Assembly: GCA_025964775.1 (NCBI GenBank)
Contig: JAOPYE010000004.1
Location: 1 to 64,000, forward strand
Direction of reading: 5' to 3'
DNA from: Marmoricola sp.
GTDB lineage: Bacteria > Actinomycetota > Actinomycetes > Propionibacteriales > Nocardioidaceae
Length of the DNA: 64,000 nt
Numbering within the stretch: the stretch's first letter is position 1; every line of letters starts with the position of its first letter. Positions 1-8,726 of this stretch are shown here, piece after piece. A model generated the notes under the pieces. It was not told the origin of the DNA. It saw only the letters and a program-made list of their open reading frames with translations, and made no database searches. Made by a program: the position numbers and the translations under genes.

Positions 1-69
1 CAGATCTACACGCACGTCACCACGGAACGGCTCCGGAGCGCGTACCGGCTGGCGCATCCGCGGGCGTGA
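1..69 (+). CDS. xerC: Tyrosine recombinase XerC, C-terminal fragment
   Basis: Frame 1 is open from the first base to a TGA at 67-69 and encodes the typical XerC tail: QIYTHVT, containing the catalytic tyrosine, then a basic LRSAYRLAHPRA-like end. Only 22 residues lie in the window; the rest is upstream. XerC resolves chromosome dimers at dif and sits next to an M23 peptidase gene and rpsB in many actinobacteria, which fits the next genes. It is too short for the ORF track. The 3' end overlaps the convergent M23 gene by about 53 bp. Confidence 0.85.
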   Translation, partial: QIYTHVTTERLRSAYRLAHPRA

Positions 70-556
70 CTGACAGAGGTTCCAGCGGCAGCAGCCGGAC
101 GTGCCCGCTGCCACCGAGCAGCTCGAGCGGGTCGCGGTACTGGCCGTCCACGATCAGCCCCCAGTGCAGGCAGCTGCGCGGGAAGCAGTGGCTCAGGGCC
201 ACCTCGAGGGTCCCGATGACCTGACCACGCGCGACGACGTCACCTGCGTGGACAGCGGCGTGCACCGGCTCGTAGGTCGTGCGGCGCGAGCCGTGGTCGA
301 TCACGACGACGCCCCTGCCCGCGAGGTTCCCCGCGAACGTGATCGTCCCGGCCAGCGGCGCGAGCACGGGCTCGCCCGGTCGGCCGAGCAGATCGACGCC
401 TCGGTGCCCGGCCGAGAAGGCCGAGCCCGGTGGGTCGAACCGGGCCACGACCTGCGGCCGGGGATCCAGCGGCCAGCGGACCGGCTCGACCGCGGGGTGA
501 AGCAGGCCGGACCCGAGGGAGAGGACCAGCGCGAAGGTGCTGAGCAGGACGTTCAT
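17..556 (-). CDS. Secreted M23-family (LytM-like) peptidase
   Basis: About 179 residues from an ATG at 556. The ORF track extends to 727, but the residues before this Met have no signal-peptide character, whereas MNVLLSTFALVLSLGSG is a classic export signal. The M23 fold is marked by HRGVDL (HxxxD zinc ligands), the beta-strand ITFAGNLAGRGVVVIDHG and CLHWGL. M23 enzymes cleave peptidoglycan cross-bridges outside the cell. The HxH motif reads CLH, so the usual first histidine is a cysteine, with another cysteine six residues earlier. Activity is therefore uncertain. The position beside rpsB matches actinobacterial synteny. Confidence 0.85.
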   Translation of the reverse strand: MNVLLSTFALVLSLGSGLLHPAVEPVRWPLDPRPQVVARFDPPGSAFSAGHRGVDLLGRPGEPVLAPLAGTITFAGNLAGRGVVVIDHGSRRTTYEPVHAAVHAGDVVARGQVIGTLEVALSHCFPRSCLHWGLIVDGQYRDPLELLGGSGHVRLLPLEPLSVTPADAPAGTRSGAVPW

Positions 557-569
557 CCGCCGACGATGC

Positions 570-600
570 GCCCGTTCGGGTGGCGTCGCCCCGAACGGGC
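570..600. repeat. Perfect 11-bp inverted repeat upstream of the M23 gene
   Basis: GCCCGTTCGGG at 570-580 is the exact reverse complement of CCCGAACGGGC at 590-600, separated by nine bases. It lies 14 bp upstream of the M23 start codon, in its 5' region. No T-run follows on either strand, so it is not a standard intrinsic terminator. It could be an operator or a leader hairpin; function is unknown. A second, nearly loopless GC palindrome (CCGCCCCG/CGGGGCGG) sits at 619-635. Confidence 0.6.
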
Positions 601-663
601 GGACTGCTTGTGCACAACCCGCCCCGCCGGGGCGGCGGGGATGCCGCCAGCGGCCCGGCACGT

Positions 664-717
664 TTCGACAACGGACCGTGCACGCGTCTAGAATCGCTCC
701 AACAACCCGTACGGGTT
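664..717 (+). promoter_or_regulatory. Candidate rpsB promoter with palindrome at the start site
   Basis: A TCGACA-like -35 at 665-670 is followed after 18 bp by TAGAAT at 689-694, a good actinobacterial -10. About ten bases further on is the perfect 14-bp palindrome AACCCGTACGGGTT (704-717), which would lie at the predicted transcription start and could be an operator. From there to the rpsB ATG is a leader of about 220 nt. This promoter and leader make up the 378-bp gap at 557-934; no other gene is visible in it. Confidence 0.45.
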
Positions 718-934
718 GATTTCGCACGCTCGCACACCGTGCCGACCTCCCTGGAGGGCGGAACCACGCGGGTGAGGTCCTTCAGTCCCGACCGGCTCCG
801 GTCGATCGGGTCAGGCCCCCACGCAGGCGTCAGGGCAGGCCCCAACCAAAACGATCGGTGCCTGCAACGAACTGAAAACCGGTTCGCGCGCGTCAGCATG
901 CGCACGGACCACTACAGGAAGCAGTACACCTCAC

Positions 935-1957
935 ATGGCCGTCGTCACCATGCGCCAGCTCCTCGAGAGCGGCGTCCACTTCGGGCACCAGACCCGTCGC
1001 TGGAACCCCAAGATGAAGCGCATCATCATGACCGAGCGCAATTGCATCTACATCATCGACCTGCAGCAGTCGCTGTCGTACATCGACACCAGCTACGCGT
1101 TCATCAAGGACACCGTGGCCAAGGGCGGCACGATCATGTTCATCGGGACCAAGAAGCAGGCCCAGGAATCGATCGACGAGCAGGCCACCCGCGTCGGCAT
1201 GCCCTACGTCAACCAACGTTGGCTCGGCGGCATGCTCACCAACTTCCAGACCATGAGCCAGCGGATCAACCGCCTCAAGGAGCTCGACGACGTCGACTTC
1301 GACACCGTCGCCGGCTCGGGTCGCACCAAGAAGGAGCTCCTGCAGATGAAGCGGGAGCACATCAAGCTCGACAAGACCCTGGGCGGCATCCGCGAGATGG
1401 GCCGGACCCCCTCCGCCGTGTGGATCGTCGACACCAACAAGGAGCACCTCGCGGTCGAAGAGGCACGCAAGCTCAAGATCCCGATCATCGCGATCCTCGA
1501 CTCCAACTGCGACCCCGACGTCGTCGACTACCCGATCCCGGGCAACGACGACGCGATCCGCGCGGTCGGCCTGTTGACCCGCGTGGTCGCGGACGCCGTT
1601 GCCGACGGTCTCATCGCCCGCTCGGGTCTCAAGACCGAGGGTGACGAGAAGGCCATCGGCGCCGACGAGCCGCTCGCCGACTGGGAGCGCGACCTGCTCG
1701 AGGGCGACAAGCCCGCCGAGGCCCCTGCAGCCGAGGTTGCGGCCGAGGAAGCCCCGGTTGCCGAAGCCGCTCCGGTCGAGGAGACCCCGGCCGTTGTCGA
1801 GGCCCCCGTCGCTGAGGCCGCTGTCGAGGCCCCCGTCGCCGAGGCCGTTGTCGAGGCCGACGTCGCCGAGGCCGCTGTCGAGGCCCCGGCCGCCGAAGCC
1901 GCCGAGCAGACCGCACCGGAAGCGACCGACGAGACCACCGAGACCAAGGAGGTCTGA
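935..1957 (+). CDS. rpsB: 30S ribosomal protein S2
   Basis: The 340-residue protein begins [22 protein letters not shown], the classic S2 N-terminus, and carries MFIGTKKQA and [13 protein letters not shown]. It binds late to the 30S head and is needed for S1 and S3 docking. The S2 core ends near residue 240-245. The last ~100 residues are a low-complexity Ala/Glu/Val extension with repeated APVAEA units, longer than a bare S2 core and presumably disordered. tsf follows after 3 bp, the usual rpsB-tsf operon. A weak AGGAAG lies about 14 nt upstream of the ATG. Confidence 0.97.
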   Translation: MAVVTMRQLLESGVHFGHQTRRWNPKMKRIIMTERNCIYIIDLQQSLSYIDTSYAFIKDTVAKGGTIMFIGTKKQAQESIDEQATRVGMPYVNQRWLGGMLTNFQTMSQRINRLKELDDVDFDTVAGSGRTKKELLQMKREHIKLDKTLGGIREMGRTPSAVWIVDTNKEHLAVEEARKLKIPIIAILDSNCDPDVVDYPIPGNDDAIRAVGLLTRVVADAVADGLIARSGLKTEGDEKAIGADEPLADWERDLLEGDKPAEAPAAEVAAEEAPVAEAAPVEETPAVVEAPVAEAAVEAPVAEAVVEADVAEAAVEAPAAEAAEQTAPEATDETTETKEV

Positions 1958-1960
1958 GGC

Positions 1961-2773
1961 GTGTCGATCTCGGCTGCTGACGTCAAGAAGCTCCGCGAGC
2001 TGACCGGCGCGGGGATGATGGACTGCAAGAAGGCGCTGGAGGAAGCTGCCGGCGACTTCGACAAGGCCTCGGAGCTGCTCCGCATCAAGCTCGGCAAGAA
2101 GGCTGCCGAGCGCGGTGCCGAGCGGGAGGCGACGGCCGGACTGGTCGCCAACTCCGGCGGAGCGCTGGTCGAGCTGAAGAGCGAGACCGACTTCGTCGCC
2201 AAGAACGACGCGTTCATCGCTGCCGCCCAGAAGATCGCCGACGCGGCGGCTGCCGCCCAGGCAGTCGACGCCGAGGCCCTCAAGGCGGTCGCGCTCGACG
2301 GCAAGACCGTCGGGGAGATCGTCGAGGACCTCGCGGTCACCATCGGCGAGAAGATCGAGCTCGGCCAGGTGGCGTACTTCGGCGGTCAGTCCGTCGTCTA
2401 CCTGCACAAGCGTTCGGCCGACCTGCCGCCGGCTGTCGGCGTCCTCGTCGAGTACGACGGTGACGGCGCGGACGCCGCACGCGGTGCCGCGATGCAGATC
2501 GCGGCGATGAAGCCGACCTACGTCTCCCGCGACCAGGTCCCCGTCGAGGTCGTCGAGAAGGAGCGCGAGATCGGTGCCGCCATCGCTCGCGAGGAAGGCA
2601 AGCCCGAAGGTGCGATCGAGAAGATCGCCGAGGGTCGCCTGAACGGCTTCTTCAAGGACGTCGCCCTGCTCGACCAGCCGTCGGTCACCGATTCGAAGAA
2701 GTCGGTCAAGGCCGTCCTCGACGAGGCCGGCATCACGGTGAAGCGGTTCGCCCGGTTCGAAGTGGGAGCCTGA
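1961..2773 (+). CDS. tsf: Translation elongation factor Ts
   Basis: 270 residues from a GTG start three bases after the rpsB stop. EF-Ts catalyses GDP release from EF-Tu. The N-terminal UBA-like domain has [18 protein letters not shown], followed by [11 protein letters not shown], the core signature that contacts EF-Tu. Length is normal for the actinobacterial form. It is the second gene of the rpsB-tsf operon and is followed by a clear intrinsic terminator, so pyrH probably has separate or read-through expression. Confidence 0.97.
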   Translation: MSISAADVKKLRELTGAGMMDCKKALEEAAGDFDKASELLRIKLGKKAAERGAEREATAGLVANSGGALVELKSETDFVAKNDAFIAAAQKIADAAAAAQAVDAEALKAVALDGKTVGEIVEDLAVTIGEKIELGQVAYFGGQSVVYLHKRSADLPPAVGVLVEYDGDGADAARGAAMQIAAMKPTYVSRDQVPVEVVEKEREIGAAIAREEGKPEGAIEKIAEGRLNGFFKDVALLDQPSVTDSKKSVKAVLDEAGITVKRFARFEVGA

Positions 2774-2804
2774 TCCGTTAGGTTCTTCGAGACATCAACG
2801 AGGA

Positions 2805-2848
2805 GGCCGGTCCGATGAGCAAGACAACGATCATCGGGTCGGCCTTTT
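2805..2848 (+). terminator. Rho-independent terminator after tsf
   Basis: A 14-bp stem, GGCCGGTCCGATGA (2805-2818) with TCATCGGGTCGGCC (2831-2844), pairs fully if two G-U wobbles are allowed. It has a 12-nt loop and is followed directly by TTTT. It lies 31 bp after the tsf stop and ends 22 bp before the pyrH start, and is one of the cleanest terminators in the window. Confidence 0.85.
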
Positions 2849-2870
2849 CGCATGCTTCTAGGGAGATGCG

Positions 2871-3620
2871 ATGACGTACAAGCGGGTCCTGCTCAAGCTG
2901 TCCGGTGAGGTCTTCGGCGGCGGCAAGGTCGGTGTCGACCCGGACGTCGTCGCCGCGATCGCGCGCGAGATCGCTGCTGTCCAGCGCGCGGGCTTCGAGG
3001 TCGCCGTGGTGACCGGCGGTGGCAACTTCTTCCGCGGCGCCGAGCTCCAGCAGCGCGGCATGGACCGTGCGCGAGCCGACTACATGGGCATGCTCGGCAT
3101 CGTCATGAACTGTCTGGCCCTCCAGGACTTCCTGGAGAAGGAGGGCATCGAGACCCGGGTGCAGACCGCCATCACGATGGGCCAGGTCGCCGAGCCGTAC
3201 ATCCCGCGGCGCGCCATCCGGCACCTCGAGAAGGGCCGGGTCGTGATCTTCGGCGCCGGCGACGGCATGCCGTACTTCTCCACCGACACCGTCGCCGCCC
3301 AGCGTGCGCTGGAGACCAAGTGCGAGGTCGTGCTGATGGGCAAGAACGGGGTCGACGGGGTCTACACCGCCGACCCTCGCAAGGACCCGACTGCGATCAA
3401 GTACGACGAGGTCACCTACCAGGAAGTCCTGCAGAAGGGCCTCAAGGTGGCCGATGCGACCGCGTTCGCCATGTGCATGGAGAACGACCTGCCGATGATC
3501 GTGTTCGGCATGGAGCCCGAAGGCAACATCCTCAGGGTGGTCCAGGGTGAGAAGATCGGCACGCTGGTGAGCAGCGGAGAGAACGGCCCGTACGCGGGCA
3601 GCGAGAAGGAGCAGCAGTGA
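2871..3620 (+). CDS. pyrH: Uridylate kinase
   Basis: 249 residues, amino-acid-kinase fold. PyrH phosphorylates UMP to UDP in pyrimidine nucleotide synthesis. Visible family features are the N-terminal RVLLKLSGE phosphate-binding strand, [11 protein letters not shown], the UMP-binding region [11 protein letters not shown], and the [14 protein letters not shown] segment. The ATG is preceded by a GGGAGA ribosome-binding site. It overlaps frr by four bases (GTGA), so the two are translationally coupled, as in many actinobacteria. Confidence 0.97.
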   Translation: MTYKRVLLKLSGEVFGGGKVGVDPDVVAAIAREIAAVQRAGFEVAVVTGGGNFFRGAELQQRGMDRARADYMGMLGIVMNCLALQDFLEKEGIETRVQTAITMGQVAEPYIPRRAIRHLEKGRVVIFGAGDGMPYFSTDTVAAQRALETKCEVVLMGKNGVDGVYTADPRKDPTAIKYDEVTYQEVLQKGLKVADATAFAMCMENDLPMIVFGMEPEGNILRVVQGEKIGTLVSSGENGPYAGSEKEQQ

Positions 3621-4174
3621 TCAACGAAACGCTCAGCGAGGCCGACCAGAAGATGGGCAAGTCGGTGGCGGCCACCCGGGAGGAGTTCGCCGCGATCCGC
3701 GCCGGACGTGCCGCCCCGAGCATGTTCGCCAAGCTGACCGCCGAGTACTACGGCACTCCGACCCCGATCCAGCAGCTCGCCTCGTTCACGGCCCCCGAAG
3801 CCCGGATCATCATCGTCGCGCCGTTCGACGTGACCGCGATGCCGGCCATCGAGAAGGCGATCCGCGAGTCCGACCTCGGGGTGAACCCGTCGAACGACGG
3901 CAAGACGATCCGCTGCGTGTTCCCCGAGCTCACCGAGGAGCGGCGCAAGGAGTACATCAAGATCGCGCGGGTCAAGGCCGAGGAAGGCAAGGTCAGTGTC
4001 CGCAACATCCGTCGCAACGCCAAGCAGGATCTCGAGAAGCTCGAGAAGGACGGCGAGGCCGGTAAGGACGACGTCTCCGGTGCCGAGAAGCGCCTCGACG
4101 GGCTGACCAAGAAGCACACCGACGAGATCGACGAGCTGCTCAAGAACAAGGAAGCCGAGCTGCTCGAAGTCTGA
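3617..4174 (+). CDS. frr: Ribosome recycling factor
   Basis: 185 residues from a GTG overlapping the pyrH stop. With EF-G it splits post-termination ribosomes. Signatures include [12 protein letters not shown] near the start, the domain II strands around [14 protein letters not shown], and the C-terminal helices RIRVK-like [17 protein letters not shown]. Length is exactly that of the family. cdsA follows 20 bp downstream. Confidence 0.97.
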   Translation: MINETLSEADQKMGKSVAATREEFAAIRAGRAAPSMFAKLTAEYYGTPTPIQQLASFTAPEARIIIVAPFDVTAMPAIEKAIRESDLGVNPSNDGKTIRCVFPELTEERRKEYIKIARVKAEEGKVSVRNIRRNAKQDLEKLEKDGEAGKDDVSGAEKRLDGLTKKHTDEIDELLKNKEAELLEV

Positions 4175-4194
4175 GCGACGACGCCGACCTCACC

Positions 4195-5073
4195 ATGACG
4201 ACGACAGCCGCGGGGACACCCGCGCCCGAGCAGGACCACGGGCGCGCCGGTCGTGACCTGCGCGCAGCGATCATCTCGGCTGTCGCACTGCTGGCATTGA
4301 TCGCCGGTTCGCTGTTCTTCTGGAAGACCGCGTTCATGCTGGTCGTGGCCACCGCCGTCGTGGTCGCGGTCTGGGAGCTGCACCGTGGCCTGGAGGCCAA
4401 GGGAATCGACATCCCCGAGCAGCCGCTGATGGTCGGCGGCGCCGGCATGGTCGCCGTGGCGTACTTCTGGGGCGCACCCGCGCTGGTCACCGCGACCGCG
4501 GTCAGCGCGCTGGTGATCATGCTGTGGCTGCTGCGACGCGGCGTGGACGGTTTCGTCCAGAACGCGACCGCGGCGGTGTTCACCCTGATCTACGTGCCGT
4601 TCCTCGGTTCGTTCGTCACCCTGCTGCTGGCCGAGGGCGGTGACTGGAGGACGACGACCCACTTCGACGACGGGGTCAAGGGCATCTGCGCCTTCATCGG
4701 GCTGACGATCGCCTCGGACATCGGCGGCTACATCGCCGGTGTCCTGTTCGGCAAGCACCCGATGGCCCCGGTGATCTCGCCCAAGAAGTCGTGGGAGGGC
4801 TTCGCGGGCTCCACGATCGCCTGCATCGGCGCCGGCGTCGGCTTCATGTCCTGGCTCCACGGCGACTGGTGGGTCGGCGTCCTGCTCGGAGTCATCGCTG
4901 TCGTGATGGCCACGCTGGGCGACCTGGTCGAGTCGGTGATGAAGCGCGACCTCGGCATCAAGGACATGAGCCGAATCATCCCGGGTCACGGCGGCCTGAT
5001 GGACCGGCTCGACTCCCTGCTCGCGACGATCGCCCCGATCTGGCTCGTGCTGCACTACCTCGTCTTCACCTGA
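4195..5073 (+). CDS. cdsA: Phosphatidate cytidylyltransferase
   Basis: 292-residue polytopic membrane protein with about seven or eight hydrophobic segments after a short cytoplasmic N-terminus. CdsA converts phosphatidic acid and CTP to CDP-diacylglycerol for phospholipid synthesis. The C-terminal signature is clear: SPKKSWEGFAGS, then GDLVESVMKRDLGIKDMSRIIPGHGG-type sequence with MDRLDSL. Its place after frr and before rlmN matches the actinobacterial frr-cdsA-rlmN order. Confidence 0.95.
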   Translation: MTTTAAGTPAPEQDHGRAGRDLRAAIISAVALLALIAGSLFFWKTAFMLVVATAVVVAVWELHRGLEAKGIDIPEQPLMVGGAGMVAVAYFWGAPALVTATAVSALVIMLWLLRRGVDGFVQNATAAVFTLIYVPFLGSFVTLLLAEGGDWRTTTHFDDGVKGICAFIGLTIASDIGGYIAGVLFGKHPMAPVISPKKSWEGFAGSTIACIGAGVGFMSWLHGDWWVGVLLGVIAVVMATLGDLVESVMKRDLGIKDMSRIIPGHGGLMDRLDSLLATIAPIWLVLHYLVFT

Positions 5074-5109
5074 GCGGAACCGACGGGCGGCTGCGAGCGT
5101 CTGACGACC

Positions 5110-5913
5110 ATGTGGCTCTTGCGTGCCGTCTGGGTGACGGTCTTGTTCCTGATCCTGACCGCGTGCGGATCGGCCGGACACCAGGGTCAGGGCGTTGGGG
5201 TGGACCCCGCCATGTCCGTGCTTGCGTCGTCGTACGTCGTCACAGGCGTCATCCAGGGCGGTGCGGCCCACTCACTGGTGAACGGGTCCGAGCTCCGATT
5301 GCAGTTCGCGAACGATCGCCTGACCATCACGGCGGGGTGCAACACGATGAGTGGCGCGTACCGCCGTGACGGCAACCGGATCACCGTCGGCGCGCTCGCG
5401 AGCACCGAGATGGGCTGCGCGCCCGCGTTGATGACGCAGGACGCCTGGGTCGCTGGTCTCTTTGCTCACCCGGTCCAGCTCGCCGTCGGCAAGGACGCCA
5501 CCCAGACGAGTGGCGATGTCGTCCTCGCCCTCGCTGACGTTCGTACGGTCTCGCCCGCTCGTCCCCTGGTCGGGACCAGGTGGCTCCTCAAGGAGGTGTA
5601 CGCCGGGGCGACAGCCAGCTCGGTTCCGCACGGTGACGTGGCCTGGGTCCGGTTCGGCACTGATGGCACCGTGCGGGTGAACGACGGCCTCAACGACGGC
5701 AGCGGACCGGTGCGGGTCATCGGCGACCGGCTCGTCTTCGGAGATCTGCTGTGGTCCGCGGTCGGTTGTGCCCGGACGTGTGCGGTGGGCAATTTCGGTG
5801 CCGTGTTCGCCGGAACCTCGACGTTCGCGATCACCGGTGACAGCCTCGTCCTCACCCACGGGACCGACGGACTCGGCTTCCGTGCCGTCGAGAAGCTCCC
5901 GCCGCAGAGCTGA
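5110..5913 (+). CDS. META-domain lipoprotein
   Basis: 267 residues. The N-terminus MWLLRAVWVTVLFLILTACGS is a lipoprotein signal with lipobox LTAC, so the mature protein should be membrane-anchored outside the cell. The first domain has the META/HslJ hallmark GCNTMSGAYR and a following TEMGC; a second, more diverged copy starts at LVGTRWLLKEV. META domains occur in heat-inducible HslJ-type proteins, but biochemical function is not established. It sits between cdsA and rlmN on the same strand with short gaps. Confidence 0.75.
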   Translation: MWLLRAVWVTVLFLILTACGSAGHQGQGVGVDPAMSVLASSYVVTGVIQGGAAHSLVNGSELRLQFANDRLTITAGCNTMSGAYRRDGNRITVGALASTEMGCAPALMTQDAWVAGLFAHPVQLAVGKDATQTSGDVVLALADVRTVSPARPLVGTRWLLKEVYAGATASSVPHGDVAWVRFGTDGTVRVNDGLNDGSGPVRVIGDRLVFGDLLWSAVGCARTCAVGNFGAVFAGTSTFAITGDSLVLTHGTDGLGFRAVEKLPPQS

Positions 5914-5952
5914 TTCGGCTTCCCGCCCGACCGGTGGGAGAATCAACCGGTC

Positions 5953-7080
5953 ATGACAGAGCCCATCAAGACCCTCCCGCTGGTGTTCGAGGAGCCGCGA
6001 GGTCGCGGCAAGCCTCCCCAGCACCTCGCCGACCTGACGGCGGCCGAGCGCAAGGCGCGGCTGGAGGAGCTGGGACTTCCCGGGTTCCGGGCCAGGCAGC
6101 TGTCCACCCACTACTTCGAGCGCCTGGTCGACGACCCCGCGCAGATGACCGACCTCCCGGCCGCGACCCGGGACGAGCTCGTCGCCGGGCTGCTGCCTGA
6201 CCTGATGACCGCGCTGAAGGTCCAGGAGGCGGACAAGGGCGCCACCCGCAAGACCTTGTGGAAGCTGTTCGACGGCTCGCTGGTCGAGTCGGTGCTGATG
6301 CGGTACCCCGGCCGCGTCACGATGTGCGTGTCGAGCCAGGCCGGTTGCGGCATGGCGTGCCCGTTCTGCGCTACCGGACAGGGCGGGCTGCAGCGCAACA
6401 TGTCGACCGCCGAGATCGTCGAGCAGGTGGTCTCGGGTGCCCGGGCCCTGGCTCGCGGCGAGGTCGTCGGCGGCCCCGGTCGGGTCTCGAACGTCGTGTT
6501 CATGGGCATGGGCGAACCGATGGCCAACTACAACGCCGTGATGGGCGCCGTACGGCGTCTGACCGATCCGGCGCCCGACGGGCTGGGAATGTCGGCGCGA
6601 GGCATCACGGTGAGCACCGTCGGCCTGGTCCCGCGGATGAAGCAGCTGGCCGACGAGGGCATCCCGGTGACGCTGGCGCTGAGCCTGCACGCGCCCGACG
6701 ACGAGCTGCGCAACGAGCTGGTCCCGATCAACACGCGGTTCTCGGTCGCCGAGACCGTGGAGGCGGCCTGGGACTACGCCAGGAAGACCAGGCGCAGGGT
6801 GTCGATCGAGTACGCGATGATGCGCGGCATCAACGACCAGGCCTGGCGAGCGGACCTGCTGGCCGACGTCCTGAACGGGTACGGGGACTGGGGCTGGGTG
6901 CACGTGAACCTGATCCCGCTCAACCCGACGCCAGGATCGAAATGGACGGCCTCCGACCCGGCCGACGAACGTGAGTTCGTACGTCGCCTCGAGGCCAAGG
7001 GCATCTCGACGACGGTCAGGGACACCCGCGGACGCGAGATCGACGGGGCGTGCGGGCAACTCGCCGCTGTCGAGAGCTGA
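5953..7080 (+). CDS. rlmN: Dual-specificity 23S rRNA/tRNA adenine C2-methyltransferase RlmN
   Basis: 375 residues, radical-SAM enzyme methylating A2503 of 23S rRNA and A37 of some tRNAs. The cluster motif CGMACPFC supplies cysteines 132, 136 and 139. GMGEPMANY and [17 protein letters not shown] are RlmN signatures. The conserved C-terminal resolving cysteine is in GACGQL (C367). The N-terminal accessory helices ([15 protein letters not shown]) are intact. Two GC hairpins lie downstream at 7169-7200. Confidence 0.96.
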   Translation: MTEPIKTLPLVFEEPRGRGKPPQHLADLTAAERKARLEELGLPGFRARQLSTHYFERLVDDPAQMTDLPAATRDELVAGLLPDLMTALKVQEADKGATRKTLWKLFDGSLVESVLMRYPGRVTMCVSSQAGCGMACPFCATGQGGLQRNMSTAEIVEQVVSGARALARGEVVGGPGRVSNVVFMGMGEPMANYNAVMGAVRRLTDPAPDGLGMSARGITVSTVGLVPRMKQLADEGIPVTLALSLHAPDDELRNELVPINTRFSVAETVEAAWDYARKTRRRVSIEYAMMRGINDQAWRADLLADVLNGYGDWGWVHVNLIPLNPTPGSKWTASDPADEREFVRRLEAKGISTTVRDTRGREIDGACGQLAAVES

Positions 7081-7168
7081 TCGGCCGCCCGGGCGTCGGC
7101 AGTGGACACCCCGCGGTCGATCCGCGAGGATTGCAAGGCCAACCGGCCGCGTCTGCGACCGGTACCCC

Positions 7169-7200
7169 GCCCGATGATCGGGCCCGGCGACTGAGCCGGG
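7169..7200 (+). terminator. Two consecutive GC hairpins after rlmN
   Basis: GCCCGAT-G-ATCGGGC (7169-7183) abuts CCCGGC-GACTGA-GCCGGG (7183-7200). Neither has a T-run, so this is at best a weak or factor-assisted terminator for rlmN. It could alternatively be the leader structure of the next gene, whose ribosome-binding site starts about ten bases later. Confidence 0.4.
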
Positions 7201-7222
7201 CGCCTCGATGAGGAGTACGACG

Positions 7223-7639
7223 ATGGCCGACGCGCCGCTGCCCGACCTGAAGAAGATCAACCGGCTCGAGGCGCTCGACGACGCGGACCTCGCGACCGTG
7301 GTGGCTGCGGGGCGGCACGTGCACCTGCCGGCGGACTGGTCGTTGATCTCGGAGCAGACCCCGGCGGACAAGGCGTACCTGATCCTGGACGGCGAGGTCT
7401 CGGTGCGGAAGGCCGGAGCCGAGATCGCGCGGCTGGGCCCGGGCGACGTGATCGGCGAGATCGGGATCGTCAACCACAAGCTGCGCACTGCCAGCGTCGT
7501 GAGCCTGAGCCCGCTCGAGGTCATCCACTTCACCCGTGACGCGCTGGAGAAGCTGCTGACCGACGTCCCTGCCTTCGGCGACGCTCTCCGGGGCACCACT
7601 GCCGACCGACTGGACGGGAACAGTGCCGGAACCGCTTGA
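7223..7639 (+). CDS. Cyclic nucleotide-binding domain protein
   Basis: About 138 residues that consist almost only of a cNMP-binding beta-roll. GPGDVIGEIGIVNHKLRTASVV matches the phosphate-binding cassette, with its Glu and Arg. No DNA-binding or kinase domain is attached. I prefer the ATG at 7223 to the ORF-track ATG at 7208 because AGGAG (7211-7215) sits seven bases before it. The gene overlaps the next gene, a nucleotide cyclase, by 17 bp, so it probably reads out or feeds back on the cyclic nucleotide made by its partner. Confidence 0.85.
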   Translation: MADAPLPDLKKINRLEALDDADLATVVAAGRHVHLPADWSLISEQTPADKAYLILDGEVSVRKAGAEIARLGPGDVIGEIGIVNHKLRTASVVSLSPLEVIHFTRDALEKLLTDVPAFGDALRGTTADRLDGNSAGTA

Positions 7640-8726
7640 TCCGCAGCAGATCTTCGACCTGCTCGAGGAGCGCCTCCTCGGCAGCAAGCCGACCCTGACC
7701 GGGGCCGAGATCGCCGCCGAGCTCGGGATCGATCGGGAGATCGCGAAACAGCGCTGGCGCTCGCTCGGGTTCACCGAGGTCGGCGACGACGTGGTCGCGT
7801 TCACCCAGGCGGACCTCGATGCGATGCGACTGACCCAGCGGATGCACGAGCTCGGCATCATCAAGCCCGAGGACGAGGCAGCCCTGATCCGGACGCTCGG
7901 TCGCAGTTTCGCGCGCCTGGCCGAATGGCAGATCAGCCTGTTGAGCCGCTCCATCGACCCCGAGGGCCTCGACCTGGACGGTCTGGGTGCGGTGATCGAC
8001 GAGGTCACGCCGGTGATCGAGCAGGTGCAGAACTACGTGTGGCGCCGGCACACGCTCAGCGCGGCCTCCCGCCTGCTGCTCGCGCCGCCCGTCGAGGACG
8101 AGGACGGCACCGGGGGAGTCTGTACGGCGATCGGCTTCGCGGACATCGTCGGTTACACCCGGCAGACGCGGTCGCTGAGCCAGGAGGACCTCGCCCGGCT
8201 GGTCGACGCCTTCGAGGCCCGTGCGCTGGCGATCATCACCGGGCACAACGGCCGGATCATCAAGACGATCGGCGACGAGGTGCTGTTCGCGGCCGACCTG
8301 CCCGCTGAAGCCGCCCACATCGCGCTGGAGCTCGTCGAGGAGCACCTGGTTGACGACGACTTCCCGCAGCTGCGCGTCGGCGCTGCCTGGGGACCTGTTC
8401 TCAACCGTCTCGGCGACGTGTTCGGGCCGACGGTCAACATCGCGTCGCGACTGACCTCGATCGTGCGGCCGGGCCGGGTGCTGGTCGACAAGGACCTGGC
8501 GGAGGCGATCGAGGGCAACGAGGACTTCAAGCTGCGCCGGATGCGCCGGGTGTCGGTCAAGGGCTACCGCCGGCTCGAGCCGTGGGCCCTGCGCCGTCCG
8601 CTGGACGAGGGCGACCTACCCCCCGTCGCCGCGGCCCTGCACGAGAAGGGGCAGGACCTCCTCCGTGCTGTCGACGACATACAGGCGCGTGCCGAACGGA
8701 CGGTCGTGCCCGAGGGTTCGCAGTAG
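7623..8726 (+). CDS. Class III adenylate/guanylate cyclase
   Basis: 367 residues from a GTG. Residues ~1-160 are a soluble N-terminal domain resembling the regulatory part of mycobacterial Rv1264-type cyclases; there are no membrane segments. The catalytic domain follows: metal-binding D174 in GFADIVGYT and D218 in IIKTIGDEVLF, substrate-selecting K214 and D265, and transition-state N272 and R276 in DVFGPTVNIASRL. The K/D pair points to ATP, hence cAMP. All key residues are present, so a homodimer should be active. The 3' end overlaps the convergent LOG-family gene by 111 bp. Confidence 0.92.
   Translation: MPEPLDPQQIFDLLEERLLGSKPTLTGAEIAAELGIDREIAKQRWRSLGFTEVGDDVVAFTQADLDAMRLTQRMHELGIIKPEDEAALIRTLGRSFARLAEWQISLLSRSIDPEGLDLDGLGAVIDEVTPVIEQVQNYVWRRHTLSAASRLLLAPPVEDEDGTGGVCTAIGFADIVGYTRQTRSLSQEDLARLVDAFEARALAIITGHNGRIIKTIGDEVLFAADLPAEAAHIALELVEEHLVDDDFPQLRVGAAWGPVLNRLGDVFGPTVNIASRLTSIVRPGRVLVDKDLAEAIEGNEDFKLRRMRRVSVKGYRRLEPWALRRPLDEGDLPPVAAALHEKGQDLLRAVDDIQARAERTVVPEGSQ

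Noticed and set aside
893-2407. 504-residue minus-strand ORF over rpsB/tsf
   Set aside because: Shadow of the repeat-rich rpsB and tsf coding frames; no motif or ribosome-binding site.
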